64,000 bases of DNA from NCBI GenBank assembly GCA_907163345.1, contig CAJQUN010000524.1:248001-312000 (forward strand), written 5' to 3'. The DNA is from Haberlea rhodopensis. Its lineage: Eukaryota > Streptophyta > Magnoliopsida > Lamiales > Gesneriaceae. Positions 12,694-23,458 of the stretch are shown here, piece by piece. Under the pieces are notes generated by a model. It had not been told where the DNA came from, searched no databases, and saw only the letters and a list, made by a program, of their open reading frames with translations. Position 1 is the first letter of the stretch; each line of letters starts with the position of its first letter. Both the position numbers and the translations under genes were made by a program.

Positions 12694-14267
12694 TTTTGTT
12701 GATTCTACAAACTATATACTACAATCTAAAATTATCACGCATCAGGAAGTAAGACTAAGAACCGTAACCCAGATTACAGCAACGAGTGAGTAATTTCAAT
12801 CAATTTTTAAGATAAAATCAATTCAATTTTAAACATCAGCTAAACTAATCATCAACAGCTCATCATCTTCATGCATAGCGCTTGGAAAGCATAATTAGAG
12901 GGAAGAAAACAAACGAAAATCTCAAAACACTTTGTTTTCACCAGGAGAAGTGACTGTGACTTCCGAAGAAAATTGTTGAAATCAAATCTGAACTTCAAGT
13001 GAGTCTGTGTGAGAGAGAGAGTGGAATGGGCAGTCTTGAATTTGAAAAAATGGAGGGTTTGTGATATGTCCGTTTACATAGTATTTATTTTCTATTTCAA
13101 ATTAAAGCAAACCCTGTACGACGCCGTTTCGCATCGCCATCTTATTTTCAAAAATAATTTACTTTGTTATAAATGATAGATTATACTTATACCATCTAAT
13201 TATTATTATTATTTTTTGAATCAAAATTTAATTTATAATTCTTAATAAAAATTTCTCCGTTTATAGTATGAACATATCATACCACATCTATACCGGGGAT
13301 GATAAGAATCCAAATCATGAATAGAAATATTCAAGAATCCACAAGAAAAAAATTAAAGAGACTCCTCAATAGGAGGAGTAAATAATGTTCACATATTGAA
13401 TTGTCGTTCGATCTTGTAGAGCGATTGGATAATTTATTATTTATTCTCTAATAATTTATTAAATAAATTCCTCGAAATAATGAATACAGTTTATTATTTA
13501 TTCTCTGATACTCCAAACGGAAACAAACGATTCAGGAATCAATTTGAGAAACAAACAATTCAATCCATAAATGTCTATTCAAGCTAACGATAGACATTCA
13601 CCCCAATAAATTAATATATCATAGCAATACAAAATGAACTCAAATTTCGACATTGTGTTAGTGCTTTTATGACCAAGCATAGAAAGCCCTACATATCAAT
13701 AATACCTAAACTACTCAAAAATCAAATTCTCCAAAAAACAACCAACCATCAAAAAAATACTACCCAATAATAACTGCACTGGAGGGGGAATTTGGAACCG
13801 GAACTCAACGTGTTACTACTTACTAAGCCACTTTGATAAAATTTATAAGGATAATTAGGCAAGTTAAATACAAGTTTAACTTTGATAAAAGTATACATAT
13901 TCGAGTTCAAGAATTGAGAATTTCAAGTTGGAGTAATTATTGGAGAAAAATAATTATTTCTATCGAAAAAAGTTATTAAAATGTGATACTTAAGTTGTTA
14001 TGTAGTTCAATAGGTTTGAGTTATAATGTTATCAATAAATTTTTTTTTTTTTTTTATAAAATGAAACAATTAATTCTACTCATAACTTTTTATATTTTGA
14101 TAATTCACCCAAAAATTATTTAAAAGATACATATGTATCACTCGATCGAATTAATAAGGAGAACTGTAAGTAGGTGTTGTTTACATAAACATATTACAAA
14201 TAAATCTGGAAAAAAGAAAAAAAAAACTTCTTATCAAAAAATACACTTAGGAGAAAATTATATTCAC
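12694..14267. other. TIO upstream region and AT-rich intergenic DNA
   Basis: The first few hundred bases are the TIO 5' flank and leader, read on the minus strand, with a GA-rich stretch near 13010. Two AACGG words on the minus strand, at 13070-13074 and 13124-13128, match the core of the mitosis-specific activator element. The rest is AT-rich with a poly-T run at 14041-14056. I see no open reading frame with coding character. Confidence 0.6.
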
Positions 14268-15397
14268 TGTTGGGAAGACATTTCTAAGTTTTGGTGATCA
14301 CAAATATCTATTGCTTGAAGTATCCACTGCGTTGAAGCCTACTAACAGAGAAATTAATGACTAACTCTACAAAGGTCCACCGGATAAAAGACAAAGCTAT
14401 CTACCGGGTGAAGAGTCGTCTACCGGGAAAAGAGCTATCTCCGGAATGAAATGATAAAAAGATATCTACCGGATCCAAAGACCAAGAGTTACCATCTACA
14501 AGAGACAGAAGAGTGAACGTCCACTGGAACAATACGTCTAATGAGCTATTAGTTGACCTTTGTCCATCAGACTAAGTAACTAATAATTATCCAGCAGATG
14601 ATGAAGAGAACATCAGCTGATCGTGCAACCAGGAGATATACAGCAAGGAGAAGTCAGCAGACATATAAAGAAATAAGAGAAAACAAGTACAATTCATTCT
14701 GACAAAGGTACAACAGAGCGCCGCACCACTACGATATCAGCGCCACCATTAGCGTCAGAATGAAAGAGCCATTAAATAACGAAATTGGAAAGAATACAAA
14801 CAGAATTTGGAAGAAAATCAGGAAGCTGATTTCAAACAGAACTTTCCAAGTGAAGAAAAGTTGTCGTTAGACTGCTACGTCTGTAAATAGGTCGACGTGA
14901 AGAATAAAGAAGGTGTTGAACAACTCAATCAAATTCAAAAAGACAATAATCAACTTCATTCAACACAAGCAAAACATTCAACGCTTTACTGAGATATTCT
15001 GAAGTTTTGGAAGAGCAGCAAAGCAGCCTTATTGTGATCTTGTAGATCAAAGCATACTGAGTTTGCTGCTCAAAGAACACTCAAAGCTTGAGAGATTTAT
15101 ATTTTTGTGTGAGTGTTGTAAAACACATTGTAAACAACTAAGAAAGTTGTGTTGCTAGGAGTTTAGGCCAAGATATATGAGCGTCAAAGAAGGTTGTATA
15201 CTTAAAAGTGTAAGCCAAAATCTTCTAGTGTAACCTTCCTGCAAAGAAAGAAGGGGAGACGTAGAAGCGTTATGCTTCGAACTTCCAGAACATATTATGT
15301 GTAATATACTTACTGCATTTTACCATTCAGTTACTTTAACTCACAAGTCCAACAGACGTCTTCCGCACTATTATTAATATCTACTGACTTGCCAACA
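14268..15397 (+). repeat. LTR-like segment (possible solo LTR, Copia type)
   Basis: The segment begins TGTTGGGAAGAC and ends ttgccaaca, giving TGTTGG..CCAACA inverted ends, with the sequence texture of plant Copia LTRs. No coding region, second LTR or good primer site adjoins it. A 5-bp target duplication was not found, so the right border is uncertain. Strand is inferred only from resemblance. Confidence 0.45.
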
Positions 15398-15971
15398 TTG
15401 GTTAAAATGTTATGTACATGAATATGTTTGAAGCGAAGCATCTAAATTGTTCGTAGCGTTTGGAATCTTTTTGAATCAAAGAAGACATCGGACTACTTTG
15501 CACATATAATTTTCAAATCTACTCTGCACATTCTATTGTGTGTGTGTATACTGTGTGTATGAATTATAATTTGAATACTGATGCTAAATTATAGACAACG
15601 AAATTGGTATGTTTTTTTCTAAAATAAAATCTCTCGTGGCTTTGACTGATGCATGTGGATAAAGAAGTAAGGTATGCGTTGATATCAGTATTTTTTTGCT
15701 CATTTCCAAAATTTACAGCCTGACAGCAAAATATTGCAACGAAGAAGATGACATAGAGAAAAAGTAATTGGTGCACGAAAATTATAAAAAGTAACTGGTG
15801 GACGAAAATTATAAAAAATAACTGGTGCACGAAAGTTTTAAAAAGTAACTGGTGGACGAAAGTTTTAAAAATTAACTGGTGCACGAAAATCATAAAAAGT
15901 AATTGGTGCACGAAAATGATAAAAATTAACTGGTGCACGAAAATCATAAAATGTAACTGATGCACGAAAAT

Positions 15972-15976
15972 ATAAC
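15972..15976. repeat. Target-site duplication ATAAC, left copy
   Basis: ATAAC directly precedes the solo LTR and is repeated exactly at 17563-17567, the 5-bp duplication expected of LTR-retrotransposon integration. Confidence 0.88.
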
Positions 15977-17562
15977 TGATGCGTGTGAAACGTACCGCAA
16001 GTGTACGGTGTCAAGTTTTAGTATAGAATTTTAAAATACGGATGTCGAACCCACAGGGATTGAAAATTAAGTTACACCAAGTACTGTAATTAGAATAGTC
16101 TCGACTTTATCTAGACAATCGATAGCAATATTATTAAACTAATCTACTAACATAAAATAATAATTTAACAAGATGAAAATTTAAGTGGAGAAAATCAATG
16201 AGAACGGATTCTAGAGGTTCGACTTCACTCAACTATCCACTATGTCGTGTTCTTCTAATTTATTAACCACGAATCCGATGTTATCTATTACCTCTCCCGA
16301 GTGTTAAATAGAAATAATCATTCAACAATAATCTTGATGTGCCCACCTAAGATAAATTATTAAACAATTTCAATAGCGCAAGATTCGTTCTATGGCTTCG
16401 TTGGAGTTATATGTCTCCCGACTATATAAACTTCCAACGATGTAAATTCCTACGGTCCTATTCAAAACCCCCTCTCCCGAGTGATAGATTCTAAATAAAT
16501 ATGACGAATCAACTAGTGATCAAGTAATTGAAACGCATTTAAATCAGGAATCACAAATAAACCAAACGAAAAACCAAAATATATTCAATCAATAATCAAC
16601 GACATAGTTTCAAATCAAGATCCGTCTAACTCTAGAATAATAAATTAGTTCATGAATACATTAAATAAACACATAGACATGTTCTTAATCATCATAAACA
16701 TAAGGGAAGAGATAATCAAACGAATTGGATGATGGCCCTCCGTCCCCGGTAGTCGCCGTCGTCTTCTCCGTCGTCAAAATCCCTACCTCGAATGATCTCC
16801 TCCTCTTTCACGTTAGTCTACTGCTCGTCCCCCTTTGCTCTCGTCTGTTCACGTTTAATGGTTTCTGTACGTAAATTGCTCTCCCTGTACGTGAATCTCC
16901 CCTTCTGTTCGTCTGTTCACCTTTTTTCCTTGTACGTGTATCCCATCTTCCTTTTATAATTTATTCCCAAATCTCATGTATATATATTATATTATATTAT
17001 AATATAATATAATATAATCTTGCCATTTGACATGTCCCGGTACATGATTATTTCACCGTTGAGTCACGTGCATCAAATAAGGAAAGTCTCCAAAATTGCC
17101 AAAATTCCATTGGCGTAATTACGCCTCCGAAGTGGCGTAGTTACGCCTGTCGATGTGTCACAAAATCTGGCTTCCCACGTGATAGGCGTAATTACGCCTC
17201 CAAAGTGGCGTAGTTACGCCACTTAAATTCTCAAAAGCCGTGGGCTAGGCGTAGTTACGCCTCAAAGTAGGCGTAATTACGCCTGTATGAAATTCTTTAA
17301 AAACTCAAATGCCGTGAGTTAGGCGTAGTTACGCCTCAAAGTAGGCGTCTTTACGCCTGTTGCCATGATTGATAGTGTAGATTTTTGGCTTCAATTCATC
17401 CGTTCCTTCCGTCATTTGCACCCTTTTAGTCCACAAAACATGTAATTACCTGGATTCCTGCAAAACAACACAGAACAAGACCAAAAGTGTAATTCTGATC
17501 GAAAACTAACACTAAACCATGCAAAATAAGAGGAAATATAAGTGTATAAAATACACTTATCA
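15977..17562 (-). repeat. Solo LTR, 1586 bp, inserted in the foldback element
   Basis: The segment starts TGATGCGTGTG and ends ACACTTATCA (TG..CA) and is flanked by ATAAC on both sides. It contains the phrase gtcgaacccacagggattg near the left end, common near the 3' end of plant Ty3/gypsy Tat/Athila-type LTRs, which suggests minus orientation. There is no gag or pol, so the remainder of the element was probably lost by LTR-LTR recombination. It carries four pairs of short palindromes at 17110-17360. Confidence 0.85.
17110..17358. repeat. Cluster of paired GGCGTAATTACGCC palindromes
   Basis: Eight copies of gcgta[a/g]ttacgc, one degenerate (gcgtctttacgc), occur in four pairs. Members of a pair are about 22 bp apart and the pairs repeat roughly every 70 bp. 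Most copies are perfect or nearly perfect inverted repeats. They lie inside the solo LTR, so they could be protein-binding or hairpin sites of that retroelement family. Confidence 0.85.
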
Positions 17563-18300
17563 ATAACACTGATGCATTAAAATACAACACTGGTGCACGA
17601 ACTATGTGTTAATTATTTGATGCACAAAATTTGCAAAAAAACAACCAGTGCACGAAATATAATAATTGGCGCACGAAATTAAATGGTTCGTGCATCACTT
17701 ACTTAATTGTATGGTTCGTGCATCACCCACTTGCGATTATGGTTCGTGCATCACATACTTTTTATATGTTTAGTGCATCAGTTACTGATTTTAATTTTCG
17801 TGCATCAGTTCCTGATTTTCATTTTTTGTGCATGAGTTACTGATTTTCAATTTATGTGCAACACTTAATGATTTCAATTTTCGTGCATCAATTACTTTTA
17901 TATGTTCGTGCATCAGTTACTTTTATAAGTTCGTGCACCGGTTAGTTTAACATTCATGCACAAGTTATGTTTTATAAGTTTCGTGAACCTGTTGTTTTTT
18001 ATAAGTTTCGTGCACCAGTTACTTTTTATATATTTCGTGCACCAGTTTACTTTTCATAATTTTTGTGCACAAGTTCCTTTTTATATTTTTCGTGCACCAA
18101 TTAATTTTTCTCAGGTTCATATTCTTCGTTGCAATATCTTTCATGCACCAGTTACTTTTAATAATTTTCGTGTACCCGTTATTTTTTATAATTTTCATGC
18201 ACCAGTTACTTTTTATAATTTTCGTGCACCAATTAATTTTTCTCTGGGTCATCTCTTCGTAGCAAGTTTCAGGTTGTAAATTCTAGAAATGAGCAAATAA

Positions 18301-18893
18301 GCACGTACGCCAATAAATCATAACCAAAAAACCTAAAAGGCAACAAACAATATATCTATATAGACACACTTACACACATACCAGATTTGTAAAAAAATCT
18401 GGAAAGAAGTTATGGAATGGAGAATCGAAGAGATTGAGAGAAAAACCAACTGTAAGAAACCGTAACTGGCGAGAGAGATTTGAATCGTCGTGGTGAAAGG
18501 AATAACTCAAGCGAAGTGCTGAAAGGGAAAAAAAATTGAAAATTTCTGAGATTGCCGCCTTTTCTTATTTATGGCACTTTTATCATTTTAACATAAAGTG
18601 AACTTAAATGATTGCAAGTTTTTTTTCTAGACAAGGATGAATAGTGTGTGATATTATGCTGGAACCAAAATTTGAATGTCAAGATCAGATCGTGATAATA
18701 TGGGCTTTGTATTTAGCTTCACAAAGGCCTTTATGAAGAAAACTAAATCTAGGCCATATCAAATATGCAGCCCATTGCAATGGATTGTTCGATTACTATT
18801 TACGGTCTACTGTATGACTTTTGTGTGCGACTCCAAAGAGAAAATTAAAAAATATATATATGTTATATTTCTCCAATAAGAATACCTGTTTAT
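18301..18893. other. Intergenic, no gene seen
   Basis: AT-rich DNA with a short GA-rich stretch near 18420-18500. It may be flank of the foldback element. No convincing coding frame. Confidence 0.5.
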
Positions 18894-19034
18894 TCTTGGT
18901 TATCCCATGTGATAGTATCATATGAGATAGTCATATCAATTGGATGAGTACATTTTCATCACCATTAGATTTGAATACATTCATCAAATGGATAGATATA
19001 TCACACGAAGCACTATTACATAAGATAACCAAGA
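18894..19034. mobile_element. Candidate MITE, 141 bp
   Basis: The ends are perfect 11-bp inverted repeats, TCTTGGTTATC at 18894-18904 and its reverse complement at 19024-19034. The similarity continues to about 19 of 22 positions. No coding capacity. A target duplication was not resolved, so the superfamily is open. Confidence 0.6.
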
Positions 19035-20485
19035 CCAATTCCAAAAATATAAGTAAAGAAAGTCGTTTTGCATTGTTTGGTAAATCTAGTTCGAAAACGT
19101 GGTAAAATTATTTTCATTGGAGAAAGGATCAAGAAATTGCGACAGTATCTGACAAAAAATAATATACATGTCTTGGCGGAGAGTAACGTTTCTTTGACAA
19201 AAATAAATGTAGATGCCACTACTAATTCAGCATTGTTATTTATGTCATGACCAATACGTGTCAGGAAATCCTTTTGAATTTTTAGTTTTCGCTTCGAATC
19301 TATACTTACGCGGAGGTAAATATCAAAATAGCTTATATTTTCACCGTTTTTAAGGACGATGTCTTTATGATATCAATATTAAATTTGGCGTGTAATTTAT
19401 ACACACATATCAGATATATGATATAAATACACTCAAAAAATGTCAGCAACAAAATGTCCATCAAAATACTAGTTTGAGCATATGCCCAAATCAGCTAATT
19501 GATTCTTGAAAAAGTTAATTCATGTATCATATAATAATCTTGTTGCTATATATATCTACATGTTGATTTTAAGGATTTAATTTTCACAATTTAATTATAA
19601 AACTTGGTTCACCACTTACTATTTTCTTTCAAAATCTTAGATTCCCTCGAAGTAAAGTATATAACAATATAATTAAATAATAATAATGACAAGTTAACAT
19701 AAAAAACATATATTTATAATGTTGCATGTAAAATAAGATCTCATGAGCTTTGCACACAAAAATATTTTACTATAACAATAGTTCATCCATAATATATGTG
19801 AATGAGCTACCTATAGACCATATATAGTTTGAATAATAATGGATTTTACTCATCTAGATTAAATAATAACATTTTTCTCTCTATATATTCTTATGTCAAA
19901 ACATGGGGATGCCAGTTATAATTTTTTTGTGTTTATACAAACTAGCGAGGTGATTTAATTATATAGTTATTATGCAATAAATCCATCCGTTATTGTCAAA
20001 CTAGATTAAAGTTGTAATAAATATTTTCTATAGGAAACGACAGTTAATTTCTTTTACCTAATGTATGTAGATGTGTGATGATCACAATTTTAATTGAAAT
20101 TGTGGGTTGGGTTTATATTTACGTAAATAAGTTTAAATACCATTTTTTAATATTTCTTTTACAAAATTTCAGATTATTTTCAGTCTCTTAAAACAATATT
20201 TGCTTCCAACCTACTTTTTTAAAATTTTAAAAATATTCTTTGTTATTACATTATTCCTAGCACGATATTATATATTTTTTTAAAAATATTTTACGATATA
20301 TTTATGATATGATGTTATCATATTTTAAATTAATAACTAACTTTATCTAAAAAAACATAGATCAATTGTATCTCGACATCGAACATGCTAATATGTATAT
20401 ATATTTCTCCTAAAAGAAACATATCCACCAAGCGGGCAGTACCATTTCTATATATTTGATTTTACAAATATCAACATACATCCAA

Positions 20486-20516
<31 letters not shown>

Positions 20517-20559
20517 TATATATATTGATCTTTACAAATACATGTCCATATATGAGGTG
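19035..20559. other. AT-rich intergenic DNA, no gene seen
   Basis: Strongly AT-rich with short TA runs near 20480-20525. I find no coding frame, RNA gene or clear repeat structure. Confidence 0.6.
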
Positions 20560-20888
20560 TTTGCTATAACTATAGTTAATGGTAATGCCACAACTTCAAT
20601 ATTTTCAACCATACACTCTCACAAGCGCCACGTGTTCGACCGATCACAAAGCAGAGGCAATTGTTGAACCCCAACAATCTCTCCCCCAATAATTGCATTC
20701 TCTGCAACTCATGGGAATCGAACACGCGACATTGACTATGATATCAATTGTAGGATCGAGCACTTAAAGCTTTACCAATAACTATAGTTAAGGGTGATGG
20801 TGCAACATCAATCTTTTCAACCATACATTGACACAAGCGCCACGTGTTCGACCGACCACAAAGCAGAGACAATTATTGAATCCCAACA
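20560..20888 (-). mobile_element. TRIM-like miniature retroelement
   Basis: Two direct repeats, at about 20560-20676 and 20749-20888, are highly similar, for example across caagcgccacgtgttcgacc. They flank 72 bp. The right copy has TG..CA-type ends (tgtagg..caaca). On the minus strand the spacer starts with a degenerate initiator-Met primer-like site (TTGATATCATAGTC, 20736-20749) and ends with a purine run TTGGGGGAGAGATTG (20676-20690), the order PBS then polypurine tract. The left repeat is truncated at its outer side. No coding sequence. Confidence 0.68.
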
Positions 20889-21050
20889 TATTTATCTACT
20901 TTTCAGATCAAAAAAACAAGTTCTGAATATTTTATTTTATTATTTATGTTATTATTTCTCTAAAAATAAGCAGAAATATAAAAACATTCCATAAAATGTT
21001 TTTTATTGTTTTTGTTTATTTATATTAATTTTGTAATAATTTGAAGGCAA

Positions 21051-21236
21051 ATGCACCATAATAATTATTTTCCCCCAGCCGGTCAAAGCCTCGAGGAGAC
21101 GGAGGAGAGAATCATGAATATCATAAAGACAGCCTCGACTGCAGAGCTAGCTCGCTTAGGACGTACGGCGGCTTCATATGGCTACGGTGGCAGGCGGGTC
21201 GGCCTGGCAGCTAATAATAGCTGCGTACGTACGTAG
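21051..21236 (+). CDS. Unassigned small ORF (61 codons)
   Basis: ATG at 21051 to TAG at 21234-21236. It is GC-richer than the AT-rich surroundings. The product is hydrophilic at its start, with an acidic helix SLEETEERIMNIIKT (residues 13-27), then an Ala/Arg/Gly-rich tail. I do not recognise a family. It could be a small real gene, one exon of a decayed gene, or chance. No splice partners or promoter were identified. Confidence 0.35.
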   Translation: MHHNNYFPPAGQSLEETEERIMNIIKTASTAELARLGRTAASYGYGGRRVGLAANNSCVRT

Positions 21237-21547
21237 ATGCAGAGACAGAGAGAGAAAGAGAGGTGCATGATTGCAGGGTTTTTGTGGTTAGGTTTAAGCG
21301 AAAAAACCTATACTATTAATTGCCCATTTAATTTCTTCTCCTAACTGTCTTTAATTATATTCCTACCTCTCAAGTCTCATCGCTATCCCATCATCTTTTT
21401 ATCATTTTCTTCTTATATATATTTTACAGTGGTAATGTTACCGCTATTCAGAATGATGCCCTTAAAAATATATATACTAGATACATAATATAAATACCTT
21501 TAGCTGCATTGTATTATGAAATGCATCAAAAGGCCCGTATTTTACGG

Positions 21548-21672
21548 AAACATTGGTGTTGAAGGGTACTATCCTCAATGACATCATCCACCATCTAATT
21601 GAAATCTTTTTTTCTTTTTTAGAAAAAGATTCCAAATGAATGTAATGATACTCTTAATGACACTACCCTTAA
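21548..21672. mobile_element. MITE-like foldback, copy 1
   Basis: The segment agggtactatcctcaatgac..gtcattaagagtatc-type ends are inverted, with a poly-T/poly-A centre and the word aaaaagattccaaatgaatg. The same word and layout recur at 63660-63752, which indicates a dispersed family. The inverted ends are degenerate in this copy. Confidence 0.55.
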
Positions 21673-22629
21673 AAATATATTAAAACAAACCGTAATTACA
21701 TACCTTCCCCACTTCTCAGAGCATGCCATATTTCCCATCCCAGTATAATTAATCACCCCGGCGACAACTTTTCATTATTTTATCAGTGTTTATTATGATT
21801 CTCTATCCTTGCATTCAACATAAATTATGGGTATTGTACATGATTTTCAACAGCAGTCGTATTATTGGACTCTAAAATCTCTTATATTATGACAAGGTTT
21901 ATTTTTTTAACGCTGATCGATTTTTAAATCGAGAAACAGTCAAGAGTGGATTGAATCATATTATTTTCAATGAAAACAATGGGCAATTTACTACAAAATA
22001 AATTTGAGATCTTAATACGAGTCAATATGACTTATAATAGGATTTGTCTGGATTAATGGTTTTGATTTGGCAAGAATTATAAAGAACTGATTGAAATGAC
22101 AGTATGAAATAAGAATCCGAAATTCATTAATATGCATGAAAACAACTAAAATATGAGCTGAAGAACTTTTAATATGTGGGTTTATAAATCGTTTTAATAA
22201 GTTTATTTGGATTAAGGATTTGAAATCCAAATTCATTAAATCCTCGTACTGAGATGCATCCTTAATTTGTGTTCTTATAAATGAAGAAAATAAATTCATC
22301 AAGTTATGATTATATATATGGAATTAGAAGAGTTTAGTAGACATAGAAATTAGAACAATCTAAAAGTCTCTTTATTTTACCTAACCTCACGAACAAGATC
22401 TGAGAATAACATTAGTCCAAGAGGCAAATAGATTTGAGAATCAAGTAATAGTGAGAGAGGGGGTAGCTTATTCCTTGAAAAATTCTTTCATCTATCTGAA
22501 ATATATATATAGTTGCAGAGGGAAGGGGTGTAGGGTGCGACAGCCGCATCCATCAATTTTCTTTTAGATTTTTTTTAAGGAAAACTTATGTTTTTACCTT
22601 TAAGCTTTTTTAAAAAATTCGCACCCTTT
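21673..22629. other. Intergenic, no gene seen
   Basis: AT-rich DNA. The one longer frame here, on the minus strand near 22012-22302, has no recognisable domain and AT-driven composition. Confidence 0.5.
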
Positions 22630-22650
22630 TAGTTATAATCATGGCTTCAC

Positions 22651-23126
22651 TCATATATATATATTGATCAAAAAGATTTTATTAACCATAAAGTCATTAC
22701 AAACAAAGGGACGAATAAAACTATAACAAAAGTCCCCAATCTCTGCATATTGTACAAGCTGAAGGTCTGAACAAGCTAGTACATGAGCGGCACCAATCCC
22801 AGCACATAGGCAGTGTTGAGTAAGAGCTAGTTGTTGCGAATGACAGGCATTACATAAGGACACAATGAGCAAGGTTTCTTGAGATCGCACAACAGACGCC
22901 ACTAGATCAAGTAACCAATGAGTGTGTCGTACCATGTAACTTCCTTCGGTGGGTGTGAAGGTACAAACAACGATTGAAGAGAGATGATAACTGATAAATG
23001 ACAGATAAAAGAATAAGTCATCTTTACCATATCTATCACCAATGCATGATGAGATGGGAAATCCACTAGATGGTGTTTGAGTACAAAGATCTTAGAAAAA
23101 ATAACCAAATGCATGAAATCCAGCAA
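22651..23126 (-). pseudogene. Possible LINE 3'-end remnant
   Basis: On the minus strand, short frames contain stretches such as AHVLACSDLQL and FIRPFVCNDFMVNK. They recall the RNase H-like C-terminus of plant LINE polyproteins, followed by a TA run at 22652-22664 that could be a decayed tail. Frames are broken and the match is from memory of the family, so this is a weak call. Confidence 0.3.
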
Positions 23127-23458
23127 ATAACCAGCACAAGTAAGCGATAACCAGCAAACTAAAAGTGGTGCATTACAACCATAATCCAGGAGAGTCTAGA
23201 GAGCTTGAAAAGTTCCAGTGAAACCGAGTTCTCAGATAAGCCATCAAAACAGAGGAGCCATATGTGAAGGACAAGTATTACACAAACAAAAGAACACGGC
23301 CAAAGGACACAACAAACCTCAGGCTTCGAAGGGAATAAGTTCGGGGAAAAAATTCAGCCCATAGACTAACCATAGTGGTTGATATAACAAAAATATAATA
23401 GTAGCATGGAAGATATGTATAGATAGGTAGAGCAAAAGGGGATAAAGATGACTACAAA

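Larger units (their letters stand above)
15694..18300. mobile_element. Foldback-type element with minisatellite inverted arms
   Basis: The left arm (about 15694-17682, excluding the inserted LTR) is built from a ~27-bp unit around ggtgcacgaaaattataaaa. The right arm (about 17683-18300) holds the same unit inverted. The outer ends also match in inverted orientation: tttgctcattt..aatttaca..gaagatgacatagagaaaaa on the left against its reverse complement at 18230-18297. Apparent ORFs made of repeated FVHQLLF-like peptides are translations of the repeat and not genes. Without the inserted LTR the element would be about 1.0 kb. No transposase is present, so it is non-autonomous. The superfamily is unknown; a Mutator-like or foldback element is the best guess. 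Confidence 0.72.

Noticed and set aside
14268..15397. Calling this segment a confirmed solo LTR
   Set aside because: No target duplication could be found and the right border is uncertain, so it is listed only as LTR-like.
15564..15965. Minus-strand ORF of repeated FVHQLLF-like peptides (133 codons)
   Set aside because: It is the translation of the 27-bp minisatellite in the foldback arm; the right arm gives the same kind of ORF on the other strand.
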